Origin: Alkalicoccobacillus gibsonii
Lineage (GTDB): Bacteria > Bacillota > Bacilli > Bacillales > Bacillaceae_D
Direction of reading: 5' to 3'
DNA length: 64,000 nucleotides
Assembly: GCF_016798245.1 (NCBI RefSeq)
Contig: NZ_JAEUZA010000002.1
Location: forward strand, 496,001-560,000
Every line of letters starts with the position of its first letter. Positions within the stretch are counted from its first letter, which is position 1. The notes beneath the pieces were generated by a model. The model had not been told where the DNA came from, ran no database searches, and was given only the letters and a program-made list of their open reading frames with translations. A program made the position numbers and the translations under genes. Of the stretch, positions 23,690 to 32,356 are shown in pieces.

Positions 23690-23923
23690 GTGACTGATGG
23701 TTTTGGGCAGGACGCACTGATTCAGATTGTTGTGAATCTTATGTTCCTGGGGCTATCCTGGTGGGCATTGCAAAGCTTTCGGTTTGATCTGTTTGTAAGG
23801 GAACCAAAAGGACCCCAAGCAATTATGCTCAGACTACTCACAGCTCTAGCACTTGCATACCTAGTAAGCCGCTTTTTTCTTGATTACCTTCAAGCATCGA
23901 GATTGCTTCAATATTTGTGGTAA
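23690..23923 (+). CDS. ywzB: DUF1146 small membrane protein YwzB
   Basis: 77-aa protein with two predicted membrane helices (about residues 7-27 and 45-65) and the family pattern WWALQSFRFDLFVR. Function unknown; it sits between the atp operon and ywmB-murA throughout Bacillus. GTG 23690 is preferred, 8 bases after AAAAGGAG; the TTG at 23684 would be 2 bases from it. Confidence 0.85.
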   Translation: MTDGFGQDALIQIVVNLMFLGLSWWALQSFRFDLFVREPKGPQAIMLRLLTALALAYLVSRFFLDYLQASRLLQYLW

Positions 23924-24018
23924 TGCTGTCGAAAGGTGACTCTAACTTCCATGTATGCTTAGCCTTGTAACGGTCAAACTGTTAGTAATAACAGTTTAAC
24001 GAAAAAGGGGCGGTTTTC

Positions 24019-24780
24019 ATGGGATGGATGAAAGGTCTGTTGAGCTTACTTATTATGTCTTCTGCAGTGGTGTTTTATACTAACTCGGACAATACGCAAG
24101 CTGAACGGGACATTCAACCAATTGAAACGATCCTCGAACTAGTTGAATACGGTGAAATGGCTCTGGGTTTTTGGCAGGTGCTTGCAAGAGACGTCCAAGG
24201 AACAATAGAATCAGAAAAAATGTTCCAAGAACACGTACATAAGCTTCGTGATCAGCTTGAGGGCTGGAACCAAACGTATTATGATACTAGCGCAACAGAA
24301 TGGACAGCTGAGTTTCAATTGACTTCTGAAGGTGGAGTAACGGAATCCATACGTTTGATGGCGTACCCGGAAAACGGAACCCATACACTGGCTTCCACGT
24401 ATAAATTAGTTGGTACACGTGCGACTGATTGGCATACATACAAGCTGGAGGAGCAATTACAAGATCGCTTGCTGCTATTTTCAATGGACACGGCATCGCT
24501 TTTTACACAAGTACAAGGCACGCAGGATGCCCTTACTAACAAAAATGATTCTCTGTTGGATCAAGCTCATGTGTACATGGAAAAACTTGATGCAAAAGAG
24601 GTAGAAGCACTAACAGAAGAAACGTTTGTCTCGGTATCCGCATATACTACTGTGTGGAAGGACCAACTGAATACAGGAGACCAAACGATGAATGTCCAGA
24701 TTGCTCTGAGAAGTGATAAAGCTTTGGGCGAAGGGACAACTGTGACAATAGGAACGCCTATTATTACGACTGAATATTGA
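24019..24780 (+). CDS. ywmB: YwmB-family exported protein
   Basis: 253-aa protein with an N-terminal signal/anchor (GLLSLLIMSSAVVFYT) and no further membrane helix, so probably extracytoplasmic. It belongs by position and general features to the YwmB family, annotated from a structure as TATA-box-binding-protein-like in fold only; no function is known. AAAAAGGGGCGG precedes the ATG. It lies 38 bases before murA and may be co-transcribed with it. Confidence 0.75.
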   Translation: MGWMKGLLSLLIMSSAVVFYTNSDNTQAERDIQPIETILELVEYGEMALGFWQVLARDVQGTIESEKMFQEHVHKLRDQLEGWNQTYYDTSATEWTAEFQLTSEGGVTESIRLMAYPENGTHTLASTYKLVGTRATDWHTYKLEEQLQDRLLLFSMDTASLFTQVQGTQDALTNKNDSLLDQAHVYMEKLDAKEVEALTEETFVSVSAYTTVWKDQLNTGDQTMNVQIALRSDKALGEGTTVTIGTPIITTEY

Positions 24781-24818
24781 TAATATAGAAGAGACAAAAA
24801 CTTGACGCGGAGGGGACT

Positions 24819-26156
24819 ATGTTGGAAAAAATTATTGTCCGAGGTGGCAACAAGCTACGCGGATCCGTCAAGGTAGAGGGCGCAAAGAACGCTGTATTAC
24901 CTGTGATCGCTGCATCTATTTTAGCTGAAGAGGGTACTGGTGTGATTCACGAAGTACCGGCACTCGCTGATGTATATACAATGAAAGAAGTATTAAAGAA
25001 TCTAAACGCTGATGTAACGTATGAGAACGGAAAGTTTATCGTTGATGCAACAAAAGAACTCGCAACAGAAGCACCTTTTGAGTATGTTCGCAAAATGAGA
25101 GCTTCATTCCTTGTAATGGGACCTCTCCTCGCGCGCGTTGGAAAAGCACGTATTGCTCTTCCAGGTGGTTGTGCAATTGGATCAAGACCAATTGATCAAC
25201 ATCTAAAAGGCTTTGAAGCAATGGGCGCAACGGTAGAAATCGGAAATGGATTCATTGAAGCAAGCATTGATGGTCGCTTGCAGGGAGCTAAGATCTATCT
25301 TGATTTCCCAAGTGTAGGTGCGACTGAAAATATCATTATGGCTGCTGTTCTAGCTGAAGGAACAACAATCCTTGAAAACGTGGCAGAAGAGCCTGAGATC
25401 GTTTGTCTTGCCAATTACCTAAATGCGATGGGTGCAAAGGTACGTGGAGCTGGTACTGGAGTGATCCGCATTGAAGGTGTAGAAAAATTAGTAGCTGCTG
25501 ATCATACAGTGATTCCTGACCGTATTGAAGCAGGTACATTCATGGTTGCAGCAGCAATTACTCAAGGTGATGTAATTGTAGAAGGAGCTGTAGCTGAGCA
25601 CTTACGTCCACTTATTGCGAAGATGGAAGAAATGGGCGTAGAAATCACTGAAGTAGAAAATGGGCTACGTGTTGTAGGACCTGAAAAGCTTAAAGCAGTA
25701 GATCTTAAAACAATGCCTCATCCAGGGTTCCCGACAGATATGCAAGCACAAATGATGGCTCTTCTTTTACAAGCAGAGGGTACAAGTGTCATCACAGAAA
25801 CGGTATTTGAAAACCGTTTTATGCATGTTGAGGAATTCCGTCGTATGAACAGTAACATTAAGATCGAAGGACGCTCCGCAATCATTTCTGGACCAAACAA
25901 TTTGCAAGGTGCTGAGGTCGCATCAACCGACTTACGTGCGGGAGCTGCGCTTGTTATTGCAGGATTGGTCTCAGAAGGAGTTACTCGAGTAACGGAACTT
26001 AAGCACATCGACCGTGGATACGTGAACCTTGCAGGTAAGTTAGCTGCATTAGGTGGAGACGTAGAGCGTGTAGAAGAAGTGCAGGAAGTTGTCGAAGAAG
26101 AAGCAGTTGCTCTTGAAGAAACAGCTCCGTTAACACTTAATACGTCTACAAACTAG
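24819..26156 (+). CDS. murA: UDP-N-acetylglucosamine 1-carboxyvinyltransferase
   Basis: 445-aa EPSP-synthase-fold enzyme that adds enolpyruvate from PEP to UDP-GlcNAc, the first committed step of peptidoglycan synthesis. [13 protein letters not shown] is near the N terminus; the catalytic, fosfomycin-target Cys is in [15 protein letters not shown]; the C terminus has [18 protein letters not shown]. The last 25-30 residues are an acidic tail ([20 protein letters not shown]), slightly longer than typical. GGAGGGG precedes the ATG. Synteny with spoIID identifies it as the MurAA-type copy. Confidence 0.96.
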   Translation: MLEKIIVRGGNKLRGSVKVEGAKNAVLPVIAASILAEEGTGVIHEVPALADVYTMKEVLKNLNADVTYENGKFIVDATKELATEAPFEYVRKMRASFLVMGPLLARVGKARIALPGGCAIGSRPIDQHLKGFEAMGATVEIGNGFIEASIDGRLQGAKIYLDFPSVGATENIIMAAVLAEGTTILENVAEEPEIVCLANYLNAMGAKVRGAGTGVIRIEGVEKLVAADHTVIPDRIEAGTFMVAAAITQGDVIVEGAVAEHLRPLIAKMEEMGVEITEVENGLRVVGPEKLKAVDLKTMPHPGFPTDMQAQMMALLLQAEGTSVITETVFENRFMHVEEFRRMNSNIKIEGRSAIISGPNNLQGAEVASTDLRAGAALVIAGLVSEGVTRVTELKHIDRGYVNLAGKLAALGGDVERVEEVQEVVEEEAVALEETAPLTLNTSTN

Positions 26157-26199
26157 GTTATTGCCTAGGAAATGATACCAAACGACAGCATTTTTTAAG

Positions 26200-26240
26200 G
26201 AATAGAGACATTCATCTCGGTGAATGTCTCTATTCTTTTC
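26200..26240 (+). terminator. Intrinsic terminator after murA
   Basis: Perfect 15-bp stem (GAATAGAGACATTCA / TGAATGTCTCTATTC), 6-base loop, then TTTTC. Confidence 0.92.
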
Positions 26241-26309
26241 GTTCTACTTGTCTTTTAAACAACATACGATAAAGAGTAGCGTTAGTTTAGTGGCAATGGA
26301 GGGATGCGT

Positions 26310-27341
26310 TTGAAGCGGTTTGCTTGGTCGTTTGTTATATTGTTTGTCGCTGTATTGATAATCCCTTCTGTAATGGTTGCGTTTTTCTCAGAAGATGGAC
26401 CATCAATCAGCGCAGCAACAAAAGAAATAAAGCCATCGGGGGACGAAACTGTGGATAAAGAAGCTGAAGAGGTTGCTTCTACCATTGAAGTCGGGGTGTT
26501 TCGCAGTAAAAAGAACGTGGTTGAGCAGGTGCCTCTAGAAGAATACGTTGCAGGGGTCGTATCATCAGAAATGTCGCCTTCTTTTGAAATGGAAGCTTTA
26601 AAAGCTCAAGCGCTGGCAGCACGAACATATATTTTAAAGCAAATTCTGAGTAGTGAAAGTACAAAAGTACCAGAGGGCGCCATTGTGACGGACACCATCA
26701 CACATCAAGTATATCAAGACCAAGACGAACTTCGGGAGAAATGGGGACAAGACTTCGAGAACTATAACAACCGAATCAAACAAGCAGTAAACGAGACGGC
26801 TGGTGAAATCCTAACATACGAAGACGAACCCATTTCGGCCCAATTTTTCTCCACAAGTAATGGATATACCGAGAACTCAGAGGACTACTGGAGTAATCCA
26901 ATTCCTTATCTTCGAAGCGTAGAAAGCCCTTGGGATCAGGATTCTCCGCGTTTTACAGCTAAAAAAGAAGTAACGGATGCTGAATTTCAGCAAAAATTAG
27001 AGGTCAGTCTGCCATCTGACGGCACGATTGCACCAATCACAGAACGAACAAACGGTGGAAGAGTGGCTTCTGTAACAGTTGGTGAGAAAAAGCTAACTGG
27101 GCGTGATGTTCGTGAAAAACTAGCCCTAGATTCCTCGGACTTCACCTGGACACGAGCAAATGGTGTGGTAACGATTGAGACAAAAGGCTGGGGACACGGC
27201 GTTGGAATGAGCCAATATGGCGCAGACGGTATGGCGAAGGACGGAAAAACGTACGACAAGATTGTCGAGCATTACTATCAAGGCATTGAAATCGCAGGAA
27301 TCAATCATTTTGCAGAGAAGGTCACAGCCCGTTTAAAGTAA
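26310..27341 (+). CDS. spoIID: Stage II sporulation protein D
   Basis: 343-aa membrane-anchored lytic transglycosylase that, with SpoIIM and SpoIIP, digests septal peptidoglycan to drive forespore engulfment. N-terminal membrane helix (about 5-25), then the SpoIID domain with VPLEEYVAGVVSSEM (containing the catalytic Glu), ALKAQALAARTYILK and GWGHGVGMSQYGADGMA. The TTG at 26310 lies 6 bases after TGGAGGG; the ATG at 26304 abuts that site. Expected mother-cell sigma-E control is inferred from the family; the promoter was not resolved. Confidence 0.94.
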   Translation: MKRFAWSFVILFVAVLIIPSVMVAFFSEDGPSISAATKEIKPSGDETVDKEAEEVASTIEVGVFRSKKNVVEQVPLEEYVAGVVSSEMSPSFEMEALKAQALAARTYILKQILSSESTKVPEGAIVTDTITHQVYQDQDELREKWGQDFENYNNRIKQAVNETAGEILTYEDEPISAQFFSTSNGYTENSEDYWSNPIPYLRSVESPWDQDSPRFTAKKEVTDAEFQQKLEVSLPSDGTIAPITERTNGGRVASVTVGEKKLTGRDVREKLALDSSDFTWTRANGVVTIETKGWGHGVGMSQYGADGMAKDGKTYDKIVEHYYQGIEIAGINHFAEKVTARLK

Positions 27342-27457
27342 TCCACAGGACAAAGTCTGGATTCTTAGGAGTTTTAAGGATCTAGGCTTTCTTTTCTGTG
27401 GATAAAACTACTGAATTGGGGAAAAGTCTGTGGATCTGTGAATAAGTCTGTTGATTA
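27339..27457. promoter_or_regulatory. DnaA-box group between spoIID and spoIIQ
   Basis: One perfect box on the minus strand (TGTGGATAA, 27397-27405), near-matches TAATCCACA (27339-27347, overlapping the spoIID stop), TGTGGATCT (27429-27437) and TGTGAATAA (27437-27445), and a weaker TGTTGATTA (27449-27457), all within 120 bp. Together with the pair upstream of ywlC, this is the only such grouping seen in the window. DnaA binding is inferred. Confidence 0.5.
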
Positions 27458-27562
27458 GTAGAGGGAGAAAGAGCCCTGCTACGAAAAGAATCTCAAAATT
27501 TTTTTCACACCATGTATATATTTCTAGCAATCTGTTCAGAATGGTTGCTGAGGTGATGAGAA

Positions 27563-28471
27563 ATGAAAGAAGATAACAATCGATCTTCTAATAACGAAAG
27601 CAAGTGGTCAAATGCACAACGAATCTTACGTAAACGCTGGGTTTTGCCAGCAGTCTATCTAGTAGCAGCAGCAGGTATTCTTAGCTCCGTCTTTTACTTC
27701 CAAGGTCAAAACTTAGGAACACCACTAGAGCAAGAGGGTACGGAAGAACCAACGAACGATTTTCAACTAGGCTTTGATCCAACGGATGAAGAAGCAGTAC
27801 CAGTTCAATCAACATCAGAAGTCGTAGCACTACCAACACTTGATGATTCAAAAGCAGAAATCATTGGACACTTTTACGATGAATCTGCATCAGCTGAAGA
27901 GCAGCAAGCATCACTTGTTTACTACAGCAACACGTACCGCATGAACAAAGGGGTAGACTTTGGAGCAACATCTGAAGAAGGCTTTGATGTCATTGCATCC
28001 CTAAGTGGTAAAGTAACAAAAGCAGCACAAGACTCTACACTTGGAAATGTTGTTGAAGTTACGCATGATGATGGATTTAAAACGCATTATAGCAGCTTAG
28101 CAACACTTTCAGTTGAAGAAGGCGACACTGTGAACCAAGGCGACAAGCTAGGTGCAGCAGGACGTAACGTTTATAACGAACAAGCCGGCGTACACGTACA
28201 CTTTGAAATCCGTGACAGCGAAGGCGAAGCATTAAACCCAGAAGACTTCTTCGGTGAAAAGCTTGAACAAGCGAAAGACTCAGAAGATGCTGAAGCAGAA
28301 GCTGAAAAAGAAACACCAGCACCTGAACAAGGCAAAGACGAAGACGCTGACAAAGAAAACGCCGATAAAGAAGATGACAAAGAAGACGCTGACAAGTCTA
28401 AGGACTCAGATGATAACGCAACGGATCAAGACCAATCAGGCCTTGTACCAAGCGAATCTTCTAACACTTAA
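27563..28471 (+). CDS. spoIIQ: Stage II sporulation protein Q
   Basis: 302-aa forespore membrane protein that bridges to SpoIIIAH across the intermembrane space during engulfment. One membrane helix (about residues 28-46) is followed by an M23/LytM domain (about 105-225). The first zinc-binding His of active LytM enzymes (HxGxDF) is Asn here (MNKGVDFGA), while HVHFEIR is kept, so it is a degenerate, probably non-catalytic domain as in B. subtilis. A Lys/Glu/Asp-rich low-complexity tail occupies about 235-302. GAGGTGATG precedes the ATG. Confidence 0.93.
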   Translation: MKEDNNRSSNNESKWSNAQRILRKRWVLPAVYLVAAAGILSSVFYFQGQNLGTPLEQEGTEEPTNDFQLGFDPTDEEAVPVQSTSEVVALPTLDDSKAEIIGHFYDESASAEEQQASLVYYSNTYRMNKGVDFGATSEEGFDVIASLSGKVTKAAQDSTLGNVVEVTHDDGFKTHYSSLATLSVEEGDTVNQGDKLGAAGRNVYNEQAGVHVHFEIRDSEGEALNPEDFFGEKLEQAKDSEDAEAEAEKETPAPEQGKDEDADKENADKEDDKEDADKSKDSDDNATDQDQSGLVPSESSNT

Positions 28472-28484
28472 ATCTCCCATAAAT

Positions 28485-28520
28485 ACCACTGTAATCCATA
28501 AGGGTTGCGGTGGTTTTTTT
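28485..28520 (+). terminator. Intrinsic terminator after spoIIQ
   Basis: 13-bp stem with G-U pairs (ACCACTGTAATCC facing GGGTTGCGGTGGT) and seven Ts, ending on the stop codon of the convergent NERD gene. Confidence 0.85.
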
Positions 28521-29514
28521 ATGGCATGCTGAGTGGATACATTAACTCATAGCGCCTCGCACGAAACTCACCAACACGAAGAAGAGAAAGCTTATTCACC
28601 AAATCATACGCCTGTTGCCGGTTCGACGTTTGCAGGAACGCATGAATCTCACTTGTCGACACACGTTGATTTAATAGAAGGAAATAATCTTCTAGAGCCG
28701 AAAGATGCGCGTGCTTAGATGAAATTAAGCAATCAGGACAAAACCATTTCCCAACCACCACCCCTCGCATTAATGTTGGACGCTGGCACGACGGACAATA
28801 CACTCCGGAAATAATGGTCGTAGCAGAAATACGAAAATCATGAAGAACATCAGAAGAAGGAGGAGGAACATGCATGTGGATAAGCTGTTGAGTGAGCTTG
28901 TCGAGCCCACTATCAGTTAAATAATCCTTTGAAAACGTAGACTGAAGACTCTCAACCTTTGAAAGAAGCGCGGGAGCCGTAACGACTTGTTTAAGCATCT
29001 GGAGATTGTTTGGAGTAGAAACGATTTTTGTGGAGGGATCACTAAACACAACTAGCTTCGCAATCGGCAGGAGCGGCCAATTATTTGCAGTTAACCAGTC
29101 TCTTAGCAGCAGCTTTTGCGTCTGAATCTGTAGAAGAGGATTTGTGAGGATTTCATCATCATGTGTAGTAGACGTACGATAGACCTGATAGGTATCAGGA
29201 TCAAAATAAATAGAGCCCGAGTAATTTTTAACCTCTAGTATCGCGATAAATGACTTACTAACTAAAAGCGTATCAATCTGAAAATATGACCGATTCGACC
29301 CAAGCAACCGAAGATCATGAAGCAAAAACATCTGAGGATCATTCATAAAACTAAAATAATAATTGAGCGACTGCTCCCCCTGATACCCAACCCTCCGACG
29401 AACCAGCTCCTTCTTAATATTAGGCACCTTCTCGTGCTGATTCGGGATACGCCTTAAAAGCGCCTCAAGCTGCGCAATCCGAACAGGACGTTTTCGTTCC
29501 TTAAGAACAATCAA
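28519..29514 (-). CDS. NERD-domain nuclease-like protein with zinc ribbon (paralogue 2)
   Basis: 331-aa paralogue of the protein at 20696-21682 with the same architecture: NERD domain with VGYQGEQS, Asp81 in YFQIDTLLV and Glu94-x-Lys96 in ILEVKNYSG; zinc ribbon CPSCQRPT ... WFCPDC; C-terminal winged-helix-like segment. The active-site pattern is intact, so it may be a nuclease; biological role unknown. TTG start with AAAGGAG 8 bases upstream. The gene starts about 70-100 bases from a family A array, as paralogue 1 ends about 100 bases from the family B array. Confidence 0.83.
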   Translation of the reverse strand: MIVLKERKRPVRIAQLEALLRRIPNQHEKVPNIKKELVRRRVGYQGEQSLNYYFSFMNDPQMFLLHDLRLLGSNRSYFQIDTLLVSKSFIAILEVKNYSGSIYFDPDTYQVYRTSTTHDDEILTNPLLQIQTQKLLLRDWLTANNWPLLPIAKLVVFSDPSTKIVSTPNNLQMLKQVVTAPALLSKVESLQSTFSKDYLTDSGLDKLTQQLIHMHVPPPSSDVLHDFRISATTIISGVYCPSCQRPTLMRGVVVGKWFCPDCLISSKHAHLSALEDYFLLLNQRVSTSEIHAFLQTSNRQQAYDLVNKLSLLRVGEFRARRYELMYPLSMP

Positions 29515-29599
29515 ACCATCAACTCCTTTCGTTAAGTAGTATTCTATTCAGGAAGGTGAATCCCTTTAAAACGAGCGAGAAATTTTGCGATGTATGGAA

Positions 29600-30845
29600 G
29601 GAATTTTGAGGCTGAGCTGGTTAGTAAGAAGAAGAGGGGCCATATCAAGAAGAAAGAGCCCAATACCAAGGCCGGCGCAGGCCATACCAAGAAGAACCCC
29701 ACCCAAACCAAGAACCTCAAAGGACATAAGGAAAAAAATGAACATTTTTTATGTTAGTAAGAACTTCTGAGGCAACAGCAAGAAGAACGGCAAAAAGATC
29801 AAGAACCTAGACCCATTACCAAGAAGAATCCAAAATTCATCAAGAAAAAGCGGGGGTCCAATCAAGAGGAGAGGGTCGATAGCAAGAAGTGCAGTGACCA
29901 TACCAAGCTCGGCCCCTCCATACCAAGAAGAAAGAGCCCAACACCAAACCCGGCGCAGTGCACACCAAGAAGAATCCTACCCAAACCAAGAACCTCCACT
30001 GACATAAGGAAAAAAATGAACATTTTTTATTTTAGTAAGGACTTCTCAGGCAAAAGCAAGAAGAACTGGAAAAAGATCAAGAACCTAGACCCCTTACCAA
30101 GAAGAACACAAAAGTCATCAAGAAAAAGCGGGGGTCCAATCAAGAAGAGAGGATCGATAGTAAGAAGTGCGGGGACATTACCAAGCTCGCACCCTAGATA
30201 CCAAGAAGAAAGAGCCCAACACCAAGCCCGGCGCAGGCCACACCAAGAAGAACCCCACTCAAACCAAGACCCTCCAAGGACATAAGGAAAAAAATGGCCA
30301 TTTTTTTATGTTAGTAAGGACTTCTGAGGCAAAAGCAAGAAGAATGGCAAAAAGACCAAGAACCTAGACCCCTTATCAAGAAGAACACAAAATGAATCAA
30401 GAAAAAGCGAGGGTCCAATCAAGAAGAGAGGGTCGATAGTAAGAAGTGCGGAGTCCATACCAAGCTCGCTCCCTCGATACCAAGAAGAAAGAGCTCAATA
30501 CCAAGGCCCGCGCAGTACATACCAAGAAGAATCCCACCCAAACCAAGAACCTCCAAGGACATAAGGAAAAAAATGAACATTTTTTATTTTAGTAAGGACT
30601 TCTGAGGCAACAGCAAGAAGAACGGGAAAAAGACCAAGAACCTAGAGCCCCTACCAAGAAGAATCCAAAAGTCATCAAGAAAAAGCGGGGGTCCGATCAA
30701 GAAGAGAGGGTCGATAGCAAGAAGTGCGTGGGCCATACCAAGCTCGTCCCCTCAATATCAAGAAGAAGGAGACCAATACCAAGCCCCCCAGCACCAACAC
30801 CAAGAACTACCGCACACTTACCAAGAACCCCCTCTCCACCAACCC
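29600..30845 (+). repeat. Family A phased CAAG array, copy 2 (about 278-bp units)
   Basis: About 1.25 kb of non-coding tandem repeat between a NERD gene and the guanidine riboswitch. The A/T hairpin recurs with its ATG centre at 29738, 30016, 30294 and 30573, giving a unit of 278-279 bp. Within a unit the first CAAG is 41 bases after the hairpin and about 11 CAAG motifs follow at 20-22-base steps in the same series as in copy 1. The 5' unit is truncated and the last ends near 30845. Local ATG frames after AAGGA (MNIFYF...) are not maintained between units. Confidence 0.9.
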
Positions 30846-30846
30846 A

Positions 30847-30875
30847 TTGATCTCCCCGCTATCCTACGTTATAAT
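30847..30875 (+). promoter_or_regulatory. Sigma-A promoter of the guanidinium exporter operon
   Basis: TTGATC and a perfect TATAAT with a 17-bp spacer, ending about 10 bases before the riboswitch aptamer. Confidence 0.82.
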
Positions 30876-30885
30876 AGCCAGATAT

Positions 30886-30992
30886 AAAAAGCCCCCTAGG
30901 GTTCCGCTGTTGCCACTGTGCTGCAGGTCTGGTCCGAGAGGGGGCGCACAGCTCAGGCTGTGACACGGAGGGACAAAAGCCCGGGAGATGAT
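30886..30992 (+). ncRNA. Guanidine-I riboswitch (ykkC leader)
   Basis: The highly conserved ykkC-class aptamer elements are present in order: CTAGGGTTCCG, GGTCTGGTCCGAGAG, a small hairpin (CACAGCTCAGGCTGTG), GACACGGAGGGACAAAAGCC and CCGGGAGA. Guanidine binding stabilises the aptamer and prevents formation of the downstream terminator, turning on expression. It directly precedes a pair of SMR exporter genes, the standard target of this class. Confidence 0.93.
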
Positions 30993-31030
30993 TGCACGCG
31001 TTATACGTGCGGATCTTCCGGGCTTTTTCG
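30975..31030 (+). terminator. Riboswitch-controlled terminator
   Basis: Stem AAAAGCCCGG...CCGGGCTTTTT enclosing an inner hairpin (GCACG/CGTGC), followed by Ts. Its 5' arm overlaps the 3' end of the aptamer (ACAAAAGCCCGGG), as expected for a ligand-controlled anti-terminator switch. Confidence 0.88.
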
Positions 31031-31054
31031 TGTGTGGAGAGAGGAGAGAGTAGG

Positions 31055-31405
31055 ATGAGAAATTGGATGTTATTAATCATCGGGGCCATGTTTGAGGTGG
31101 GCTGGGTGATGGGATTAAATAAGGCGACGTCTGTTTTTGAGTGGAGTCTCACGATTTTGGCAATCATCTGTAGTTTTCTGCTGCTGATTCAGGCGACTAA
31201 GGTGCTTCCGGTGGCAACGGCGTATGCGGTGTTTGTGGGGCTGGGTACGGTTGGTTCGGTTGCGGTGGATACGCTGGTCTTTTCACAGCCGCTACCTGCG
31301 CTGAAGTTATTGTTTATTATCACTCTTTTAATTGGGGTGGTTGGGCTAAAGATGGTGACAAAAGAGGCCGATACAGGGAGTGTGAGCGAACATGGTATGG
31401 ATTAG
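31055..31405 (+). CDS. SMR guanidinium exporter subunit 1 (YkkC/Gdx-type)
   Basis: 116-aa four-helix small multidrug resistance protein, predicted guanidinium/proton antiporter as part of a heterodimer with the next gene. The essential membrane Glu is in IIGAMFEVGWVMGLNKA; ATAYAVFVGLGTVGSV is also typical. ATG 31055 follows GAGAGGAGAGAG. The 5' leader carries a guanidine-I riboswitch, which defines the likely substrate better than the protein sequence does. A longer frame opens upstream but overlaps the terminator. Confidence 0.9.
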   Translation: MRNWMLLIIGAMFEVGWVMGLNKATSVFEWSLTILAIICSFLLLIQATKVLPVATAYAVFVGLGTVGSVAVDTLVFSQPLPALKLLFIITLLIGVVGLKMVTKEADTGSVSEHGMD

Positions 31406-31706
31406 TTTAATATTGGCTGGTTTGTGTGAGTTATTTGGTGTAACGATGATGAACCAGTTGAAGAATAAGCCTGGCATGAAGCCGATCATCGGTTTGATCC
31501 TAGGGTTTGCGGCTAGTTTCGCTTTATTGTCTTATGCGATGAATTCGCTTCCGATGGGGACTGTATATGCGGTCTGGACTGGGATTGGAGCGTTTGGTGG
31601 AGCTTTAATTGGGATGCTTTTTTACGGGGAATCTCGTGATTGGAAAAGGGTTCTGTTCATCACAGTTATTCTTGTTTCTGTTATAGGTCTGAAGTCTGTA
31701 AGTTAA
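31392..31706 (+). CDS. SMR guanidinium exporter subunit 2 (YkkD/Gdx-type)
   Basis: 104-aa four-helix SMR protein with the conserved Glu in LILAGLCELFGVTMM and GTVYAVWTGIGAFGGAL. It overlaps the previous gene by 14 bases, typical of obligate paired SMR transporters with opposite membrane topology. Expected function is export of guanidinium when the riboswitch is occupied. Confidence 0.9.
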   Translation: MVWISLILAGLCELFGVTMMNQLKNKPGMKPIIGLILGFAASFALLSYAMNSLPMGTVYAVWTGIGAFGGALIGMLFYGESRDWKRVLFITVILVSVIGLKSVS

Positions 31707-31844
31707 TTATGATACACGTCCTGCGTCTGTTGTAAGCTCGTACACGCAGAAACCGCGCTCGTCCTTATAATAAGGTGGTATATCTATATCCACTCCCTAA
31801 TAAACTGTACCAATCACCAACACAGAATTAGGGAGGCGAGTCGT

Positions 31845-32132
31845 GTGCATGATTACATCAAAGAGCGAACTATCAAGATAGGCAGGTACATTGTTGAGAC
31901 TCGAAAAACGGTGAGGACGATTGCAAAAGAGTTTGGAGTCTCAAAAAGTACTGTACACAAGGATCTCACGGAGCGTCTGCCCGAAATTAATGCGGAGCTG
32001 GCAAATGAGGTGAAAGACATCCTGGAGTATCACAAATCGATTCGCCATTTGCGCGGTGGGGAAGCGACGAAAGTGAAGTATCGGAAGACTGTAGATGTTT
32101 CGGACCATTTAATTGTAAAATCTCGTCAATAA
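31845..32132 (+). CDS. spoIIID: Sporulation transcriptional regulator SpoIIID
   Basis: 95-aa DNA-binding protein that activates and represses mother-cell genes during sporulation. Nearly the entire sequence matches the family, including the helix-turn-helix TIAKEFGVSKSTVHKDL and the basic C-terminal helix HKSIRHLRGGEATKVK. GTG start with GGGAGGCGAG upstream. Placed upstream of mbl as in B. subtilis. Confidence 0.96.
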   Translation: MHDYIKERTIKIGRYIVETRKTVRTIAKEFGVSKSTVHKDLTERLPEINAELANEVKDILEYHKSIRHLRGGEATKVKYRKTVDVSDHLIVKSRQ

Positions 32133-32356
32133 ATTTCCCCAAAATCATCCCTTATAGAACATTATATGATAAAATCTACAATTAGGTATATAGGCCTGTC
32201 AATCTGGACTCGAGCACATTTTGAGTACCGCCCCGCGACTATGCATGTTTGCAACTTTGTAAGGGTGACTCAGTCAGATGCTGGTAAGAAGAGACGATAG
32301 CCTTTAGAAAATTGTAAATGATGACATATTGTTCGAATTATAGGGAGGAACGAATC
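32133..32356 (+). other. spoIIID-mbl intergenic leader
   Basis: 224 bp without a gene. A TATGATAAAAT-like -10 (near 32167) is followed by about 180 bases of GC-richer, partly self-complementary sequence (32190-32300) and a GGGAGGAA ribosome site. It does not match any riboswitch class I recognise. Confidence 0.4.

Noticed and set aside
32133-32356. Riboswitch in the spoIIID-mbl leader
   Set aside because: Some self-complementarity but no match to a class I recognise and no expression platform terminator.
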